Source: Mucilaginibacter oryzae
Lineage (GTDB): Bacteria > Bacteroidota > Bacteroidia > Sphingobacteriales > Sphingobacteriaceae
Assembly (NCBI RefSeq): GCF_003148845.1
Contig: NZ_QGHA01000004.1
Span: forward strand, 434,001-498,000
Reading direction: 5' to 3'
DNA length: 64,000 nt
The notes under the pieces were generated by a model. That model saw only the letters and a list, made by a program, of their open reading frames with translations. It had not been told where the DNA came from and ran no database searches. A program made the position numbers and the translations under genes. This document shows, piece by piece, positions 34,450 through 44,216 of this stretch. How positions within the stretch are numbered: the stretch's first letter is position 1; every line of letters begins with the position of its first letter.

Positions 34450-34459
34450 ATTAAATTTG
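34430..34459 (+). promoter_or_regulatory. Promoter of lysine 6-aminotransferase
   Basis: TTTG (34430-34433), 18-base spacer, TAAATTTG (34452-34459), then 17 bases to the ATG at 34477. Complete match to the Bacteroidota consensus. Confidence 0.75.
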
Positions 34460-34476
34460 TAACAAACCAATTTGAT

Positions 34477-35808
34477 ATGTACAACCTACTTGTTTCTCCG
34501 CAAAACGTGCAGGCTTCGTTACAGAAGCATGTGTTAGCCGACGGCTTCGACCTCACTTTCGATATGGAAAAAAGTAAGGGTGTTTATATTTACGATGCCA
34601 AATACAACCGCACATTACTTGATTTTTTTACCTGCTTCGCCTCGGTGCCGCTGGGTTATAACCACCCCAAAATGGTAAACGACGAGGAGTTTAAAAAAAA
34701 CCTGATGCTTGCGGCCTTAACCAACCCTTCAAACTCGGATATTTACACTACCCAGTACGCCCAGTTTGTTGAAACCTTTGCCCGTATAGGTATTCCCGAT
34801 TATTTACCGCATGCTTTTTTTATTGCAGGCGGGGCTTTGGCTATTGAAAACGGACTTAAAGTGGCTATGGACTGGAAAGTGCAAAAAAACTTTGCCAAAG
34901 GTTACACCAAAGAAAAAGGCTTTAAAGTACTCCACTTTGAGCATGCCTTTCATGGCCGTTCGGGTTATACCTTAAGCCTTACCAATACCGTACCCAATAA
35001 AACCAAGTGGTTTGCCAAGTTCGACTGGCCTCGGGTATCTGTACCTTATATCAATTTTCCGTACAGTGATGCCAATCACGATGATTTACTGCACCGCGAG
35101 GCGCTGTCTGTGGCACAAATAAGGCAGGCCTTTGCCGATAACAAGGATGATATTTGCGCCATCATTATCGAGCCCATCCAATCGGAAGGGGGGGACAACC
35201 ATGTGCGGAAGGAATTTTTGGAAAAACTGCGCGAACTGGCCGACGAATACGAGGCCTTATTAATTTACGATGAGGTGCAAACCGGCGTGGGCTTAAGCGG
35301 TAAATTCTGGTGCCATGAACACTTCGGCGAAAAAGCCCGTCCGGACATTTTAGCCTTTGGCAAAAAAATGCAGGTTTGCGGCATACTGGCAGGCCGCCGT
35401 ATTGATGAGGTGGAGGATAATGTTTTTAAAATATCATCGCGTATTAACTCAACCTGGGGAGGTAATTTGGTTGATATGGTACGTTCATCAAAAATACTGG
35501 AGATTATTGAAGAGGATAAACTTTGCGATAACGCGGAGGCAATGGGCCAATACCTGCGGGCAGGTTTAAGTGAAATAGCACAGCGGAACCCGGTAATCAG
35601 TAATGTACGCGGCCGTGGATTGCTCACCGCCTTTGATTTTCCTGACAAAAACACAAGGGATAATTTCTTGAAAAGAGGATTTGATAATAATATTATGTAT
35701 CTTGGTTGCGGTGAGAAGAGCATACGTTTCCGCCCGGCGCTCATTATTGAAAAAAGCCATATTGACACAGGCCTGGATATGATAAATCAGATATCGGCCG
35801 CCCTGTAA
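34477..35808 (+). CDS. lat: L-lysine 6-aminotransferase (lysine epsilon-transaminase)
   Basis: 443 residues, class III aminotransferase. The family-specific start (L-A-D-G-F-D-L-T-F-D-M-E-K-S-K-G near 20-35), the T-C-F-A-S-V-P-L-G-Y-N-H-P segment, E-P-I-Q-S-E-G-G-D, D-E-V-Q-T-G-V-G and the PLP lysine in A-F-G-K-K-M-Q-V-C-G are those of Lat rather than ornithine or GABA transaminases. It transfers the epsilon-amino group of lysine to 2-oxoglutarate, giving aminoadipate semialdehyde (cyclising to piperideine-6-carboxylate). No dehydrogenase partner is adjacent. Expression is likely controlled by the dyad over its promoter. Confidence 0.93.
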   Translation: MYNLLVSPQNVQASLQKHVLADGFDLTFDMEKSKGVYIYDAKYNRTLLDFFTCFASVPLGYNHPKMVNDEEFKKNLMLAALTNPSNSDIYTTQYAQFVETFARIGIPDYLPHAFFIAGGALAIENGLKVAMDWKVQKNFAKGYTKEKGFKVLHFEHAFHGRSGYTLSLTNTVPNKTKWFAKFDWPRVSVPYINFPYSDANHDDLLHREALSVAQIRQAFADNKDDICAIIIEPIQSEGGDNHVRKEFLEKLRELADEYEALLIYDEVQTGVGLSGKFWCHEHFGEKARPDILAFGKKMQVCGILAGRRIDEVEDNVFKISSRINSTWGGNLVDMVRSSKILEIIEEDKLCDNAEAMGQYLRAGLSEIAQRNPVISNVRGRGLLTAFDFPDKNTRDNFLKRGFDNNIMYLGCGEKSIRFRPALIIEKSHIDTGLDMINQISAAL

Positions 35809-35924
35809 CTATTCACAAAGAGAACCTTGTTATTGCCCCATTTTACGGGGTGCACAACTGGATGTTAACTAATATTTAATAAGGACAAAAGCACATCTAT
35901 TATTTGCAAAATACAAAAGATATT

Positions 35925-35956
35925 AAAATACGCTACTTTTTTTCCAAAATACGCTA
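35925..35956 (+). promoter_or_regulatory. Two direct repeats AAAATACGCTA, 21 bases apart
   Basis: Identical 11-mers at 35925-35935 and 35946-35956, separated by two helical turns, with a related TGCAAAATAC just before. They lie 70-100 bases upstream of the gene at 36027 in very AT-rich DNA. Candidate binding sites, possibly for that gene's own product. Confidence 0.45.
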
Positions 35957-36026
35957 TATTTTTTGTTATTATTCCAATTAGATTTGTTGTAACCCGTTTT
36001 AAGTAACGTAGTTCTATCCATTTGTT

Positions 36027-36464
36027 ATGAGTAAACATATAGAGAAATTAAAAAAACAACTTATTGAGGTTGCGGAAGTTGTAAATTCGTTTAAATCAGA
36101 AGCAGTACAGGTTCGGATTATTGATCGCCTACTGGAGGTAATGATTGAATCTGAAAAAACGGATGCGGAAGGCGCCGATTTGTTCAGCAAAAAAGGACGC
36201 AAATTACGTTTGGAAGATGAAAACGGGGTAGTTACCGGTCGTAAAAAACCAGGTGCCACTAAAATATTGAACCAGCTGCTGAATACCGATTTTTTTGATA
36301 GTCAACGCTCTATATCATCTATAGCGAACTATTGCAAAGAGCAATATGATTCGGACTTTAAAACTTCCGAGTTATCTGGGATCCTTTTAAAACTGGCTAA
36401 TGAAAATAAGCTCAGAAGAGAAAGAAGCAACGAAAATAATCGTTTTGAATATATTAAAGCTTAA
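36027..36464 (+). CDS. Unrecognised soluble protein with a C-terminal winged-helix-like segment
   Basis: 145 residues. The N-terminal 50 residues look like a helical hairpin (I-E-K-L-K-K-Q-L-I-E-V-A-E-V-V). A basic linker (K-K-G-R-K-L-R-L and T-G-R-K-K-P-G) leads to a helical C-terminus whose pattern S-I-S-S-I-A-N-Y-C-K-E-Q-Y and S-E-L-S-G-I-L-L-K-L-A-N-E-N-K-L-R-R-E-R resembles a small DNA-binding winged helix. I do not recognise the family. It is single, preceded by two direct repeats and followed by a strong terminator. Confidence 0.6.
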   Translation: MSKHIEKLKKQLIEVAEVVNSFKSEAVQVRIIDRLLEVMIESEKTDAEGADLFSKKGRKLRLEDENGVVTGRKKPGATKILNQLLNTDFFDSQRSISSIANYCKEQYDSDFKTSELSGILLKLANENKLRRERSNENNRFEYIKA

Positions 36465-36486
36465 ACAGATCTAATATCCACATATT

Positions 36487-36523
36487 AAAAAGAGCCTCCC
36501 CGATAAACAGGGAGGCTCTTTTT
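36487..36523. terminator. Two-way intrinsic terminator
   Basis: Perfect 14-bp stem AAAAAGAGCCTCCC / GGGAGGCTCTTTTT with a nine-base loop, between the stops of two convergent genes (36464 and 36568). Confidence 0.93.
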
Positions 36524-36567
36524 GCTGAAACAGGTCAGCTATTTTGCAAATAGCGGTATAAAAATTC

Positions 36568-37293
36568 CTACTTAAGATTAAACAGGTTATCTACCCCTAA
36601 AATTTTCCTGCTTGTAAAACCTTCGGCATATTTAGCACCAATTGCCTTACCAAATTCCCGGGCACGCCCTGTAACTATTTCAATAAAATCGGGAGTTGAA
36701 ATGTAGGTTTGCGGCTCCCCTTCCCAATCAGGGTTGTAAAACTGCGACCCATAAGCATAAATGCTTTCAATCTTTTTGTCCCAGTGTTCGGTAATGTCTA
36801 CCAGTATATCAGGCGTTATATAGTTATCCTGTATGAAATGCATCACCAGGTCTGGTCGCCAGGCTTCCTGAACTTCGCCGTTGCCGTGATACGTTTCAAT
36901 TTTTCTGAGCCCGGCCAGAAATGCCGAAGCCTCCACCAGTTGATTGGCCCGGCCATGATCGGGGTGACGATCATGATAGGCATTGGTAATAACAATTGCA
37001 GGTTTATATTTACGGATAGCTTCGATAACCTTGATCTGGTATTCGCGGGTGTTTTCAAAAAAGCCATCCGGTAAACCAAGGTTTTCGCGCACAGCAAGGC
37101 CCAGGATCTTCGCCGCTGCTTCAGCCTCCTGTTTACGGATCTCGGCCGAGCCGCGGGTACCCAGTTCGCCGCGGGTAAGATCAATAATACCCACTTTATA
37201 ACCGAGGGCTATATGTTTTAAAATTGTACCGGCACAGCCCAGTTCCGCATCGTCGGGATGTACGGATAAAACCAGTATATCTAATTTAAGCAT
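36568..37293 (-). CDS. bshB1: Bacillithiol biosynthesis deacetylase BshB1
   Basis: 241 residues of the PIG-L/LmbE family. Zinc site H-P-D-D-A-E-L-G at 12-19 and Y-H-D-R-H-P-D-H-G-R-A near 106-116, and the BshB1-type D-L-T-R-G-E-L-G-T-R-G-S. It removes acetyl from GlcNAc-malate in bacillithiol synthesis. A -7 box lies four bases before the ATG, so the mRNA should be leaderless. A glutathione-peroxidase-like gene ends 14 bases upstream, a fitting neighbour in thiol redox metabolism. Confidence 0.94.
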   Translation of the reverse strand: MLKLDILVLSVHPDDAELGCAGTILKHIALGYKVGIIDLTRGELGTRGSAEIRKQEAEAAAKILGLAVRENLGLPDGFFENTREYQIKVIEAIRKYKPAIVITNAYHDRHPDHGRANQLVEASAFLAGLRKIETYHGNGEVQEAWRPDLVMHFIQDNYITPDILVDITEHWDKKIESIYAYGSQFYNPDWEGEPQTYISTPDFIEIVTGRAREFGKAIGAKYAEGFTSRKILGVDNLFNLK

Positions 37294-37297
37294 GGCG

Positions 37298-37305
37298 CAA
37301 AGGTA
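37298..37305 (-). promoter_or_regulatory. -7 box of bshB1 placed four bases before the start codon
   Basis: Minus strand TACCTTTG, then four bases (CGCC), then ATG. The expected transcription start coincides with the start codon. It lies between the GPx stop and bshB1, so bshB1 may also be read through from GPx. Confidence 0.55.
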
Positions 37306-37307
37306 AG

Positions 37308-37814
37308 TTATTGCTTAGCCGGGGCTGTCAGCAGGCGGTCAATCTTTTTCCTGATTTTTGACGACAGCGGCTTGGTGAAAGGGTAGTAAAAATCAACCAC
37401 ATGGCCTTCCTGATCAACTAAAAACTTATGAAAATTCCACCGGGGGCTTGAAGCCAGTTTACCATTCGCTTTCTTATCGGCAAAGAACCGGTACAGCGGA
37501 TGGGCGTAGGCTCCCCTAACTTTTATCTTATCAAACACCGGGTAATTGGCGCCATAGTTTTCACAAAACACGCCGATGGCTTGTCCGTCTAAAGGTTCCT
37601 GCTGGCCAAAATCGTTAGAAGGGAATGCGAGGATCTCAAAATCGCGCCCCGCAAATTGCTTTTTCAATTCCGCAAGCTCTTTAAGCTGCGGGGTAAAGCC
37701 GCATTGTGAAGCGGTATTTACAATCAACAGTACTTTACCTTTATACGCGGAAAGATCGGTTTCTTCACCGTTTAGCTTTTGAACGCTAAAGCGGTAAATG
37801 CTTGTATTATCCAT
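37308..37814 (-). CDS. Glutathione-peroxidase-family thiol peroxidase
   Basis: 168 residues. The peroxidatic Cys lies in N-T-A-S-Q-C-G-F-T near residue 39; F-P-S-N-D-F-G-Q-Q-E-P replaces the mammalian F-P-C-N-Q-F-G version, so the usual Gln is Asp, as in many bacterial members. W-N-F-H-K-F-L-V supplies the Trp-Asn pair. Reductant is probably thioredoxin or bacillithiol rather than glutathione, given bshB1 beside it (inference). Three bases separate it from the DUF4294 gene upstream. Confidence 0.92.
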   Translation of the reverse strand: MDNTSIYRFSVQKLNGEETDLSAYKGKVLLIVNTASQCGFTPQLKELAELKKQFAGRDFEILAFPSNDFGQQEPLDGQAIGVFCENYGANYPVFDKIKVRGAYAHPLYRFFADKKANGKLASSPRWNFHKFLVDQEGHVVDFYYPFTKPLSSKIRKKIDRLLTAPAKQ

Positions 37815-37817
37815 TAA

Positions 37818-38450
37818 TTAGTTATTGGTCGAGTCGTAACCGGCCTGGGTTAATATGGCCTCAATGTCACGCTGCTCCTCGCGGTCGTAAGTTTCTTTAA
37901 GGTTATGACCAAATATGCTGGCTATTGATTGAAACATGAATGCCTTAAAACCGCCTTTCAGTTCTTTAACCATGGCAAAGCTTGTTTGGCCCGTTTCGCG
38001 ATCAATCAACTTGATCAAAACCTCTCCCTGACTAATTGTCAGGTTCTTTATTTCTTTATTAAACAGGGTTTTTATTTCGTCTTCGCACTTGCTTACAAGC
38101 TCCTTTTGGGTTTTCTTATCGGCAGTAACCGCAAGGTCACGTTGCAGCTGGCGGTATCTTTGCCCGGCAAAGCGCGCGTACGGCAACACTTTAAGCACAT
38201 TGTAACGCAGGCGACGATAATTTAGCCTGTCGGCTTCGCTGGCAAAAATGCGGGTATCTACAATTTTCACCTCGGGCTCAACAATCCATGGCACCAGTTC
38301 GCCATCTAAAACAGTCATAGCCGTTTTGATGGTATCATTTTTGCCAAGTTTTACAGATGGAGGCGTAGGCGTAACGGCAGGCGCAGTTGTCTGGGCGTTT
38401 GCAACGCCAAGCAGACAACAGAACAACAACACAAAACCAATAAATTTCAT
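37818..38450 (-). CDS. DUF4294 exported protein
   Basis: 210 residues with a signal peptide ending A-N-A-Q (residues 17-20). After a Pro/Thr-rich linker comes the DUF4294 body, with V-L-D-G-E-L-V-P-W-I, R-R-L-R-Y-N-V-L-K-V-L-P-Y-A-R and I-K-L-I-D-R-E-T-G. Function unknown; confined to Bacteroidota. First gene of the DUF4294-GPx-bshB1 run on the minus strand. Confidence 0.9.
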   Translation of the reverse strand: MKFIGFVLLFCCLLGVANAQTTAPAVTPTPPSVKLGKNDTIKTAMTVLDGELVPWIVEPEVKIVDTRIFASEADRLNYRRLRYNVLKVLPYARFAGQRYRQLQRDLAVTADKKTQKELVSKCEDEIKTLFNKEIKNLTISQGEVLIKLIDRETGQTSFAMVKELKGGFKAFMFQSIASIFGHNLKETYDREEQRDIEAILTQAGYDSTNN

Positions 38451-38464
38451 ATTTTTACTTACAA

Positions 38465-38472
38465 CAAAAATA
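38465..38472 (-). promoter_or_regulatory. Candidate -7 box (TATTTTTG) of the DUF4294-GPx-bshB1 run
   Basis: Minus-strand TATTTTTG, 14 bases before the ATG at 38450. No convincing -33 box. Confidence 0.45.
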
Positions 38473-38559
38473 ATGTAATTTTTTTTGGTATTTTACTAAT
38501 ACCCGCAATAATATTTATTTGCCGGGTGTTTACAATTTTATACCGTTAATACCCCGTAC

Positions 38560-40782
38560 ATGAAAGACTTAGTGATTGATCTGGAAGCCGAGAAGAACGA
38601 GATACTGAAAAGATACCGCGCCTTGCTGCGTGCCTGTAAATCAACCCTCCAAAAGGGCGATAAGCGCATGATACGCAAGGCTTTTGATATGGCCCTTGAA
38701 AGCCATAAAGATATGCGCCGTAAAAGCGGCGAACCTTATATATACCACCCCATTGCCGTTGCCCAGATAGCTGCCGAAGAAATTGGGCTGGGCACCACAT
38801 CTATAGTGTGCGCCTTACTGCATGATGTGGTTGAAGATACCAGCGTTACATTGGATGAAATTGAAATGGAATTTGGCAAAAAAGTTGCCAAAATCATTGA
38901 CGGGCTTACCAAAATTTCGGGGGTGTTTGATACCAACAGTTCGCTGCAGGCCGAAAACTTTCGTAAAATGCTGCTCACCCTGGCCGATGATGTGAGGGTG
39001 ATACTCATTAAGCTGGCCGACCGGCTGCACAACATGCGCACCATGGAGTTTATGCCGAGAGATAAGCAATTGAAACTCTCGTCAGAAACGGTGTACCTGT
39101 ACGCTCCCCTCGCTCACCGCCTGGGTTTGTACGCCATAAAATCCGAACTGGAAGATCTGTCCATGAAATACATGGAGCGGGAAACCTACCAGTTCATCAA
39201 AAATAAACTGAACGAAAAAAAGACGGAGCGCGAACGGTTTATCCGCGATTTTATCGAGCCTATCAACAAGGTTTTACATAGCCAGGGTCTGGAAGCCGAT
39301 ATATTTGGCCGCCCGAAATCTATCCACTCCATCTGGAATAAGATGAAAAAGAAATCGATACCTTTTGAAGAGGTGTACGATCTTTTTGCCATCCGCATTA
39401 TTTTGGATAGCCCCCAGGAGCATGAAAAAGCCGACTGCTGGAAAGCTTACTCGATAGTTACCGACCAGTACCGCCCCAACCCCGACAGGCTTCGCGACTG
39501 GATCTCATCACCCAAAGCAAACGGTTACGAATCATTACACACTACGGTAATGGGCCCCCGGGGGCAATGGGTTGAGGTACAGATCAGAACCAAACGCATG
39601 AATGAGATTGCCGAAAAGGGCTTTGCCGCGCATTGGAAATATAAAGAATCCAGCACCGACAGCGGCCTGGACCAATGGGTAAGCAAGGTGCGCGAGATGC
39701 TGAAAAACCCGGACAGTAACGCGCTTGATTTCATCGACGACTTTAAAATGAACCTCTTTAGCGATGAGATCTTTATTTTCACGCCGAAGGGCGCGCTCAT
39801 CCAGTTACCGTTAAACGCTACCGCGCTCGATTTCGCGTTCGAAATCCATACCGATGTAGGTGCGAGCTGTATAGGCGCCAAAGTGAACCACAAACTGGTG
39901 CCGTTAAGCTATAAACTGCAAAACGGCGACCAGGTAGAGATCATTACCTCCGGCAAACAAACACCTAAGGAAGATTGGCTGAACTTTGTGGTTACCGCCA
40001 AGGCTAAAGCCAAAATTAAATCGGCTTTAAAAGAGGAGAAACGTAAAATTGCCGAGGACGGCAAGGAGATCCTGGAGCGTAAAATGAAATCGCTCAAGAT
40101 CACTTACAATTCTGAAAACCTGCAGAAGATCAGCTACTTTTTTAAACTTCAGGCTACCCAGGATCTTTTTTACAATGTTGCCAAAGGCATTATTGATATG
40201 AAAGACCTGAAGGAATACCTGGCCTCCGAAAAAGTGGTTGATAACAAACCGCAGGACAAAATGGACCAGGAGCAGGTTCAAACCCTCATTAAAAATATCA
40301 AAGCCAAAGACAGTGATATTTTATTGATTGGGGAGGACATGCAGAAGATAGATTATAAGCTGGCCAACTGCTGCAACCCTATTCCGGGCGATGATGTTTT
40401 TGGCTTTGTTACCGTGAGCGATGGTATCAAAATTCACCGTACCAACTGCCCTAACGCGGCCAAGCTGATGGCTAATTACGGCTACCGTATAGTGAAAGCT
40501 CGCTGGACCAACCAGCAGGAACTTGCCTTCCTTACGGGCCTGCGTATTACCGGTATTGACGAGGTTGGCCTGATCAACAAGCTCACTACCGTAATATCAA
40601 ACGACTTTAAGATCAATATCCGCTCCATCACTGTTGATAGCGATAACGGTATTTTTGAAGGCCAGCTGATGCTTTATGTAAATGATACCGGCCACCTGGA
40701 TACCCTGATCAAAAACCTGAAACAGGTAAAGGGCGTAACAGCGGTTAACCGTTTTGATTCGGCTATTGAGAAAGCGTCCTGA
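38560..40782 (+). CDS. rsh: Bifunctional (p)ppGpp synthetase/hydrolase, RelA/SpoT homologue (Rsh)
   Basis: 740 residues. The HD hydrolase domain (about 50-200) keeps H-P-I-A-V-A and L-L-H-D-V-V-E-D; the synthetase domain (about 240-360) keeps D-L-F-A-I-R-I-I-L, N-G-Y-E-S-L-H-T-T and V-E-V-Q-I-R-T. Both activities should therefore be present. A TGS domain (F-T-P-K-G, A-L-D-F-A-F-E-I-H) and a C-terminal ACT domain (G-L-R-I-T-G-I-D-E-V-G-L-I) follow. It sets the stringent alarmone level in the cytoplasm. Confidence 0.96.
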   Translation: MKDLVIDLEAEKNEILKRYRALLRACKSTLQKGDKRMIRKAFDMALESHKDMRRKSGEPYIYHPIAVAQIAAEEIGLGTTSIVCALLHDVVEDTSVTLDEIEMEFGKKVAKIIDGLTKISGVFDTNSSLQAENFRKMLLTLADDVRVILIKLADRLHNMRTMEFMPRDKQLKLSSETVYLYAPLAHRLGLYAIKSELEDLSMKYMERETYQFIKNKLNEKKTERERFIRDFIEPINKVLHSQGLEADIFGRPKSIHSIWNKMKKKSIPFEEVYDLFAIRIILDSPQEHEKADCWKAYSIVTDQYRPNPDRLRDWISSPKANGYESLHTTVMGPRGQWVEVQIRTKRMNEIAEKGFAAHWKYKESSTDSGLDQWVSKVREMLKNPDSNALDFIDDFKMNLFSDEIFIFTPKGALIQLPLNATALDFAFEIHTDVGASCIGAKVNHKLVPLSYKLQNGDQVEIITSGKQTPKEDWLNFVVTAKAKAKIKSALKEEKRKIAEDGKEILERKMKSLKITYNSENLQKISYFFKLQATQDLFYNVAKGIIDMKDLKEYLASEKVVDNKPQDKMDQEQVQTLIKNIKAKDSDILLIGEDMQKIDYKLANCCNPIPGDDVFGFVTVSDGIKIHRTNCPNAAKLMANYGYRIVKARWTNQQELAFLTGLRITGIDEVGLINKLTTVISNDFKINIRSITVDSDNGIFEGQLMLYVNDTGHLDTLIKNLKQVKGVTAVNRFDSAIEKAS

Positions 40783-40900
40783 GTAGAGAAACAGGAAATT
40801 AAGAGGAAGGAATACAGAGGCAGGCAATCAAGAATTAAGAGACAAGACGAAACTCATTACTCTTGCTTCCTGATTCTTGACTTCCTGACTTCCTGACTCT
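40783..40900. repeat. AAGAATCAGGAAGCAAGAG-type inverted repeat between rsh and fur
   Basis: CAGGCAATCAAGAATTAAGAGACAAGA (40821-40847) pairs imperfectly with 40860-40886 on the opposite strand (CAGGAAGTCAAGAATCAGGA reading back). Purine-rich left, pyrimidine-rich right. Related to 8502-8575. It may end rsh transcription. Confidence 0.6.
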
Positions 40901-40927
40901 AACAATCCTATTCCCATAAATAATTAA

Positions 40928-40935
40928 TAACTTTG
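40928..40935 (+). promoter_or_regulatory. Candidate -7 box (TAACTTTG) of the Fur-family gene
   Basis: Exact TAnnTTTG match 18 bases before the ATG at 40954; no -33 TTTG is obvious. Confidence 0.5.
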
Positions 40936-40953
40936 CTACGTTAATATAACATT

Positions 40954-41421
40954 ATGCCACAGCAGGATACCATACCCATGGTTAAGAAGATTTTTGAGGC
41001 TTACCTCGAAAATAAAAATTTGCGTAAAACACCCGAGCGTTTTGCCATACTTGAAGAGATTTATTCCCGTACCGATCATTTTGATGTGGAATCGTTGTAC
41101 ATCCACATGAAAAATAAAAAATACCGTGTGAGCCGTGCTACCGTGTATAATACACTGGAGCTGCTGGTATCATGCGATCTGGTTACCAAGCACCAGTTTG
41201 GTAAAAACATGGCCCAGTTCGAAAAATCATACGGCTACAAACAGCATGATCACATCATTTGTATTGATTGCGGCAAAGTGGTTGAGTTTTGTGATCCGCG
41301 CATCCAGCAGATCCAGAGCATGATGGGCGATATTTTAAAGTTTGATATCAAACACCACTCGTTAAACCTTTATGGCAATTGCACCAAATTAAGGGATGGT
41401 AATTGTGACAGAAAAATTTAA
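40954..41421 (+). CDS. Fur-family metal-responsive regulator
   Basis: 155 residues. The winged helix has [14 protein letters not shown] and [12 protein letters not shown] (recognition helix), then metal ligands [11 protein letters not shown] and [10 protein letters not shown]. The C-x-x-C structural zinc pair has the form C-I-D-C. Whether it senses iron, zinc or peroxide cannot be told by eye. The purA -7 box overlaps its stop codon. Confidence 0.92.
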   Translation: MPQQDTIPMVKKIFEAYLENKNLRKTPERFAILEEIYSRTDHFDVESLYIHMKNKKYRVSRATVYNTLELLVSCDLVTKHQFGKNMAQFEKSYGYKQHDHIICIDCGKVVEFCDPRIQQIQSMMGDILKFDIKHHSLNLYGNCTKLRDGNCDRKI

Positions 41422-41426
41422 CTTTG
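41419..41426 (+). promoter_or_regulatory. Candidate purA -7 box overlapping the fur stop codon
   Basis: TAACTTTG, of which the first three bases are the Fur-family gene's stop TAA; 41 bases before the purA ATG. Confidence 0.45.
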
Positions 41427-41452
41427 CCCCCTTTCATAACACATATTCTTGA

Positions 41453-42745
<1,293 letters not shown>

Positions 42746-42757
42746 TAACATAACTGT

Positions 42758-42862
42758 CCGTAGAGACACGGCCTACATGAAGGTAAAGAAACGAGAAAAG
42801 ATCAGCTTAAGCTGATCTTTTCTCGTTTCTTTACCTTCCTCCGTTTCGTGTCTCCACGAAAC
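42758..42862. repeat. Perfect 60-bp palindrome nested in a GAGACACG inverted repeat
   Basis: Bases 42779-42808 are perfectly complementary to 42809-42838 with no loop (centre GATCAGCTT|AAGCTGATC). Outside, CGTAGAGACACGG (left) faces CCGTTTCGTGTCTCCACG (right). It lies between the purA stop and the pabB promoter. It can act as a terminator, and its perfection suggests a recent mobile or replicative origin. Confidence 0.85.
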
Positions 42863-42916
42863 GAAACCGCCATGCAAATCGAATCACATTAAACTATCTA
42901 ATTTCATTTACTTGGT

Positions 42917-42924
42917 TATTTTTG
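42917..42924 (+). promoter_or_regulatory. -7 box of pabB placed four bases before the GTG start
   Basis: TATTTTTG, then CACC, then GTG. Same spacing as at bshB1 and gpmI. Leaderless mRNA expected. Confidence 0.6.
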
Positions 42925-42928
42925 CACC

Positions 42929-44194
42929 GTGATTGTACAGGTACAGTATTTGCCGCATTTTAAACACAAAGCACTGCAATGGGCGTCAGTATTTGATACC
43001 ACATGTTACCTTGATTCGAACGGTTTCAGCGATCCATATTCTAAATTTGATACGCTGATAGCTGCAGGTGCAAAGTCGCACCTTATTGCCAGTGTTGGTA
43101 ACGCATTTGAGCAGCTTAAACAATTCAGAAAAAATAATCCTGGCTGGATGACCGGCTTTTTAGGATATGATCTTAAAAATGAGGTTGAGCAGCTTACATC
43201 CGAAAACGTTGATGGATTGCGATTCCCTGATTTGTATTTTTTTGTTCCTGAACATTTGATCCTGATTAAGGGGAATGACATTGAAATAATTTCTGATGAA
43301 CCGGAGCGGGTAATGAACGCCATTACTGTTCAGAAACCTGTAGTGGCCAAACGGCAATCTCCCATAAGCTTAAAACCGCGTTTCAGCCGGGAAGAATATA
43401 TTGATACCGTAAACCAGATCAAAGCGCACATCAGCCGCGGTGATCTTTACGTGACCAACTTTTGCCAGGAGTTTTTTGCAGAGGAAGCGGAGATTGATCC
43501 GCTAAACCTTTTTACACAACTCAATGCCGTATCACCTAATCCATTTTCTGCCTTTTTTAAATGGGGTAGCAATTATATCCTTGGTGCATCCCCCGAACGC
43601 TTTTTGGCTAAACGAGATAACAGGCTGATATCGCAACCCATTAAGGGCACGGCCAAACGGATGGATGATAAACAGGCCGATGAACAGGCCAAACAAAACC
43701 TGCGTAGCCACCCCAAAGAACTGCAGGAAAACGTAATGGTGGTTGACCTGGTGCGTAACGATCTTACCCGCTCGGCCAAAGCAGGTACGGTTAAAACAGA
43801 AGAGCTATTCGGCATTTACAGCTTTAAGCATGTACATCAAATGATCTCGACAGTAGTTTGTGAGGTACAAGACGGCCTTACAAACGTTGAGGTGGTCAAA
43901 AACACCTTCCCCATGGGCAGTATGACCGGCGCACCCAAAGTGCGTTGTATGCAGCTGATGGAACATTATGAGCGAAGCAAAAGGGGCGTGTATTCCGGCG
44001 CGATAGGCTATTTTAGCCCGGATGATGATTTTGATTTTAATGTGGTGATCAGGTCGTTGCTATATAACTCGGTTAATAAATATCTCTCTTTTCATGCGGG
44101 AGGAGCCATTACCTATCATGCTATTGCCGAAAATGAATATGAAGAGTGTTTATTGAAGGCCAAGGCGGTAATGGAAGTTTTAGGAGGTAAATAA
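42929..44194 (+). CDS. pabB: Aminodeoxychorismate synthase component I (PabB)
   Basis: 421 residues from a GTG start; no ATG occurs in the right place. Chorismate-binding enzyme with the P-I-K-G-T motif, whose Lys is diagnostic for PabB over anthranilate synthase (P-I-A-G-T). Other family motifs are E-L-Q-E-N-V-M-V-V-D-L-V-R-N-D-L and F-P-M-G-S-M-T-G-A-P-K. It aminates chorismate for p-aminobenzoate and folate. No pabA lies beside it; the class IV aminotransferase at 28901 may be the lyase. Confidence 0.92.
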   Translation: MIVQVQYLPHFKHKALQWASVFDTTCYLDSNGFSDPYSKFDTLIAAGAKSHLIASVGNAFEQLKQFRKNNPGWMTGFLGYDLKNEVEQLTSENVDGLRFPDLYFFVPEHLILIKGNDIEIISDEPERVMNAITVQKPVVAKRQSPISLKPRFSREEYIDTVNQIKAHISRGDLYVTNFCQEFFAEEAEIDPLNLFTQLNAVSPNPFSAFFKWGSNYILGASPERFLAKRDNRLISQPIKGTAKRMDDKQADEQAKQNLRSHPKELQENVMVVDLVRNDLTRSAKAGTVKTEELFGIYSFKHVHQMISTVVCEVQDGLTNVEVVKNTFPMGSMTGAPKVRCMQLMEHYERSKRGVYSGAIGYFSPDDDFDFNVVIRSLLYNSVNKYLSFHAGGAITYHAIAENEYEECLLKAKAVMEVLGGK

Positions 44195-44216
44195 AGCCTT
44201 TCGCTTTAATATTTAA

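Larger units (their letters stand above)
34015..34476. other. 462-base intergenic region with nested inverted repeats upstream of lysine aminotransferase
   Basis: There is no gene longer than 22 codons. CCTGGTGAG (34107-34115) pairs with CTCACCAGG (34203-34211); inside it GAGCG and CGCTC form a smaller hairpin, so about 105 bases could fold into a branched structure. A possible 22-codon frame (34289) and a TGTACCA/TGGTACA hairpin (about 34344-34367) follow, then the lat operator-promoter. It could encode a small RNA; nothing proves it. Confidence 0.35.

Noticed and set aside
37308-37814. GPx with a missing catalytic Gln as a notable defect
   Set aside because: The F-P-S-N-D-F-G variant is common in bacterial members of the family, so it is not unusual.
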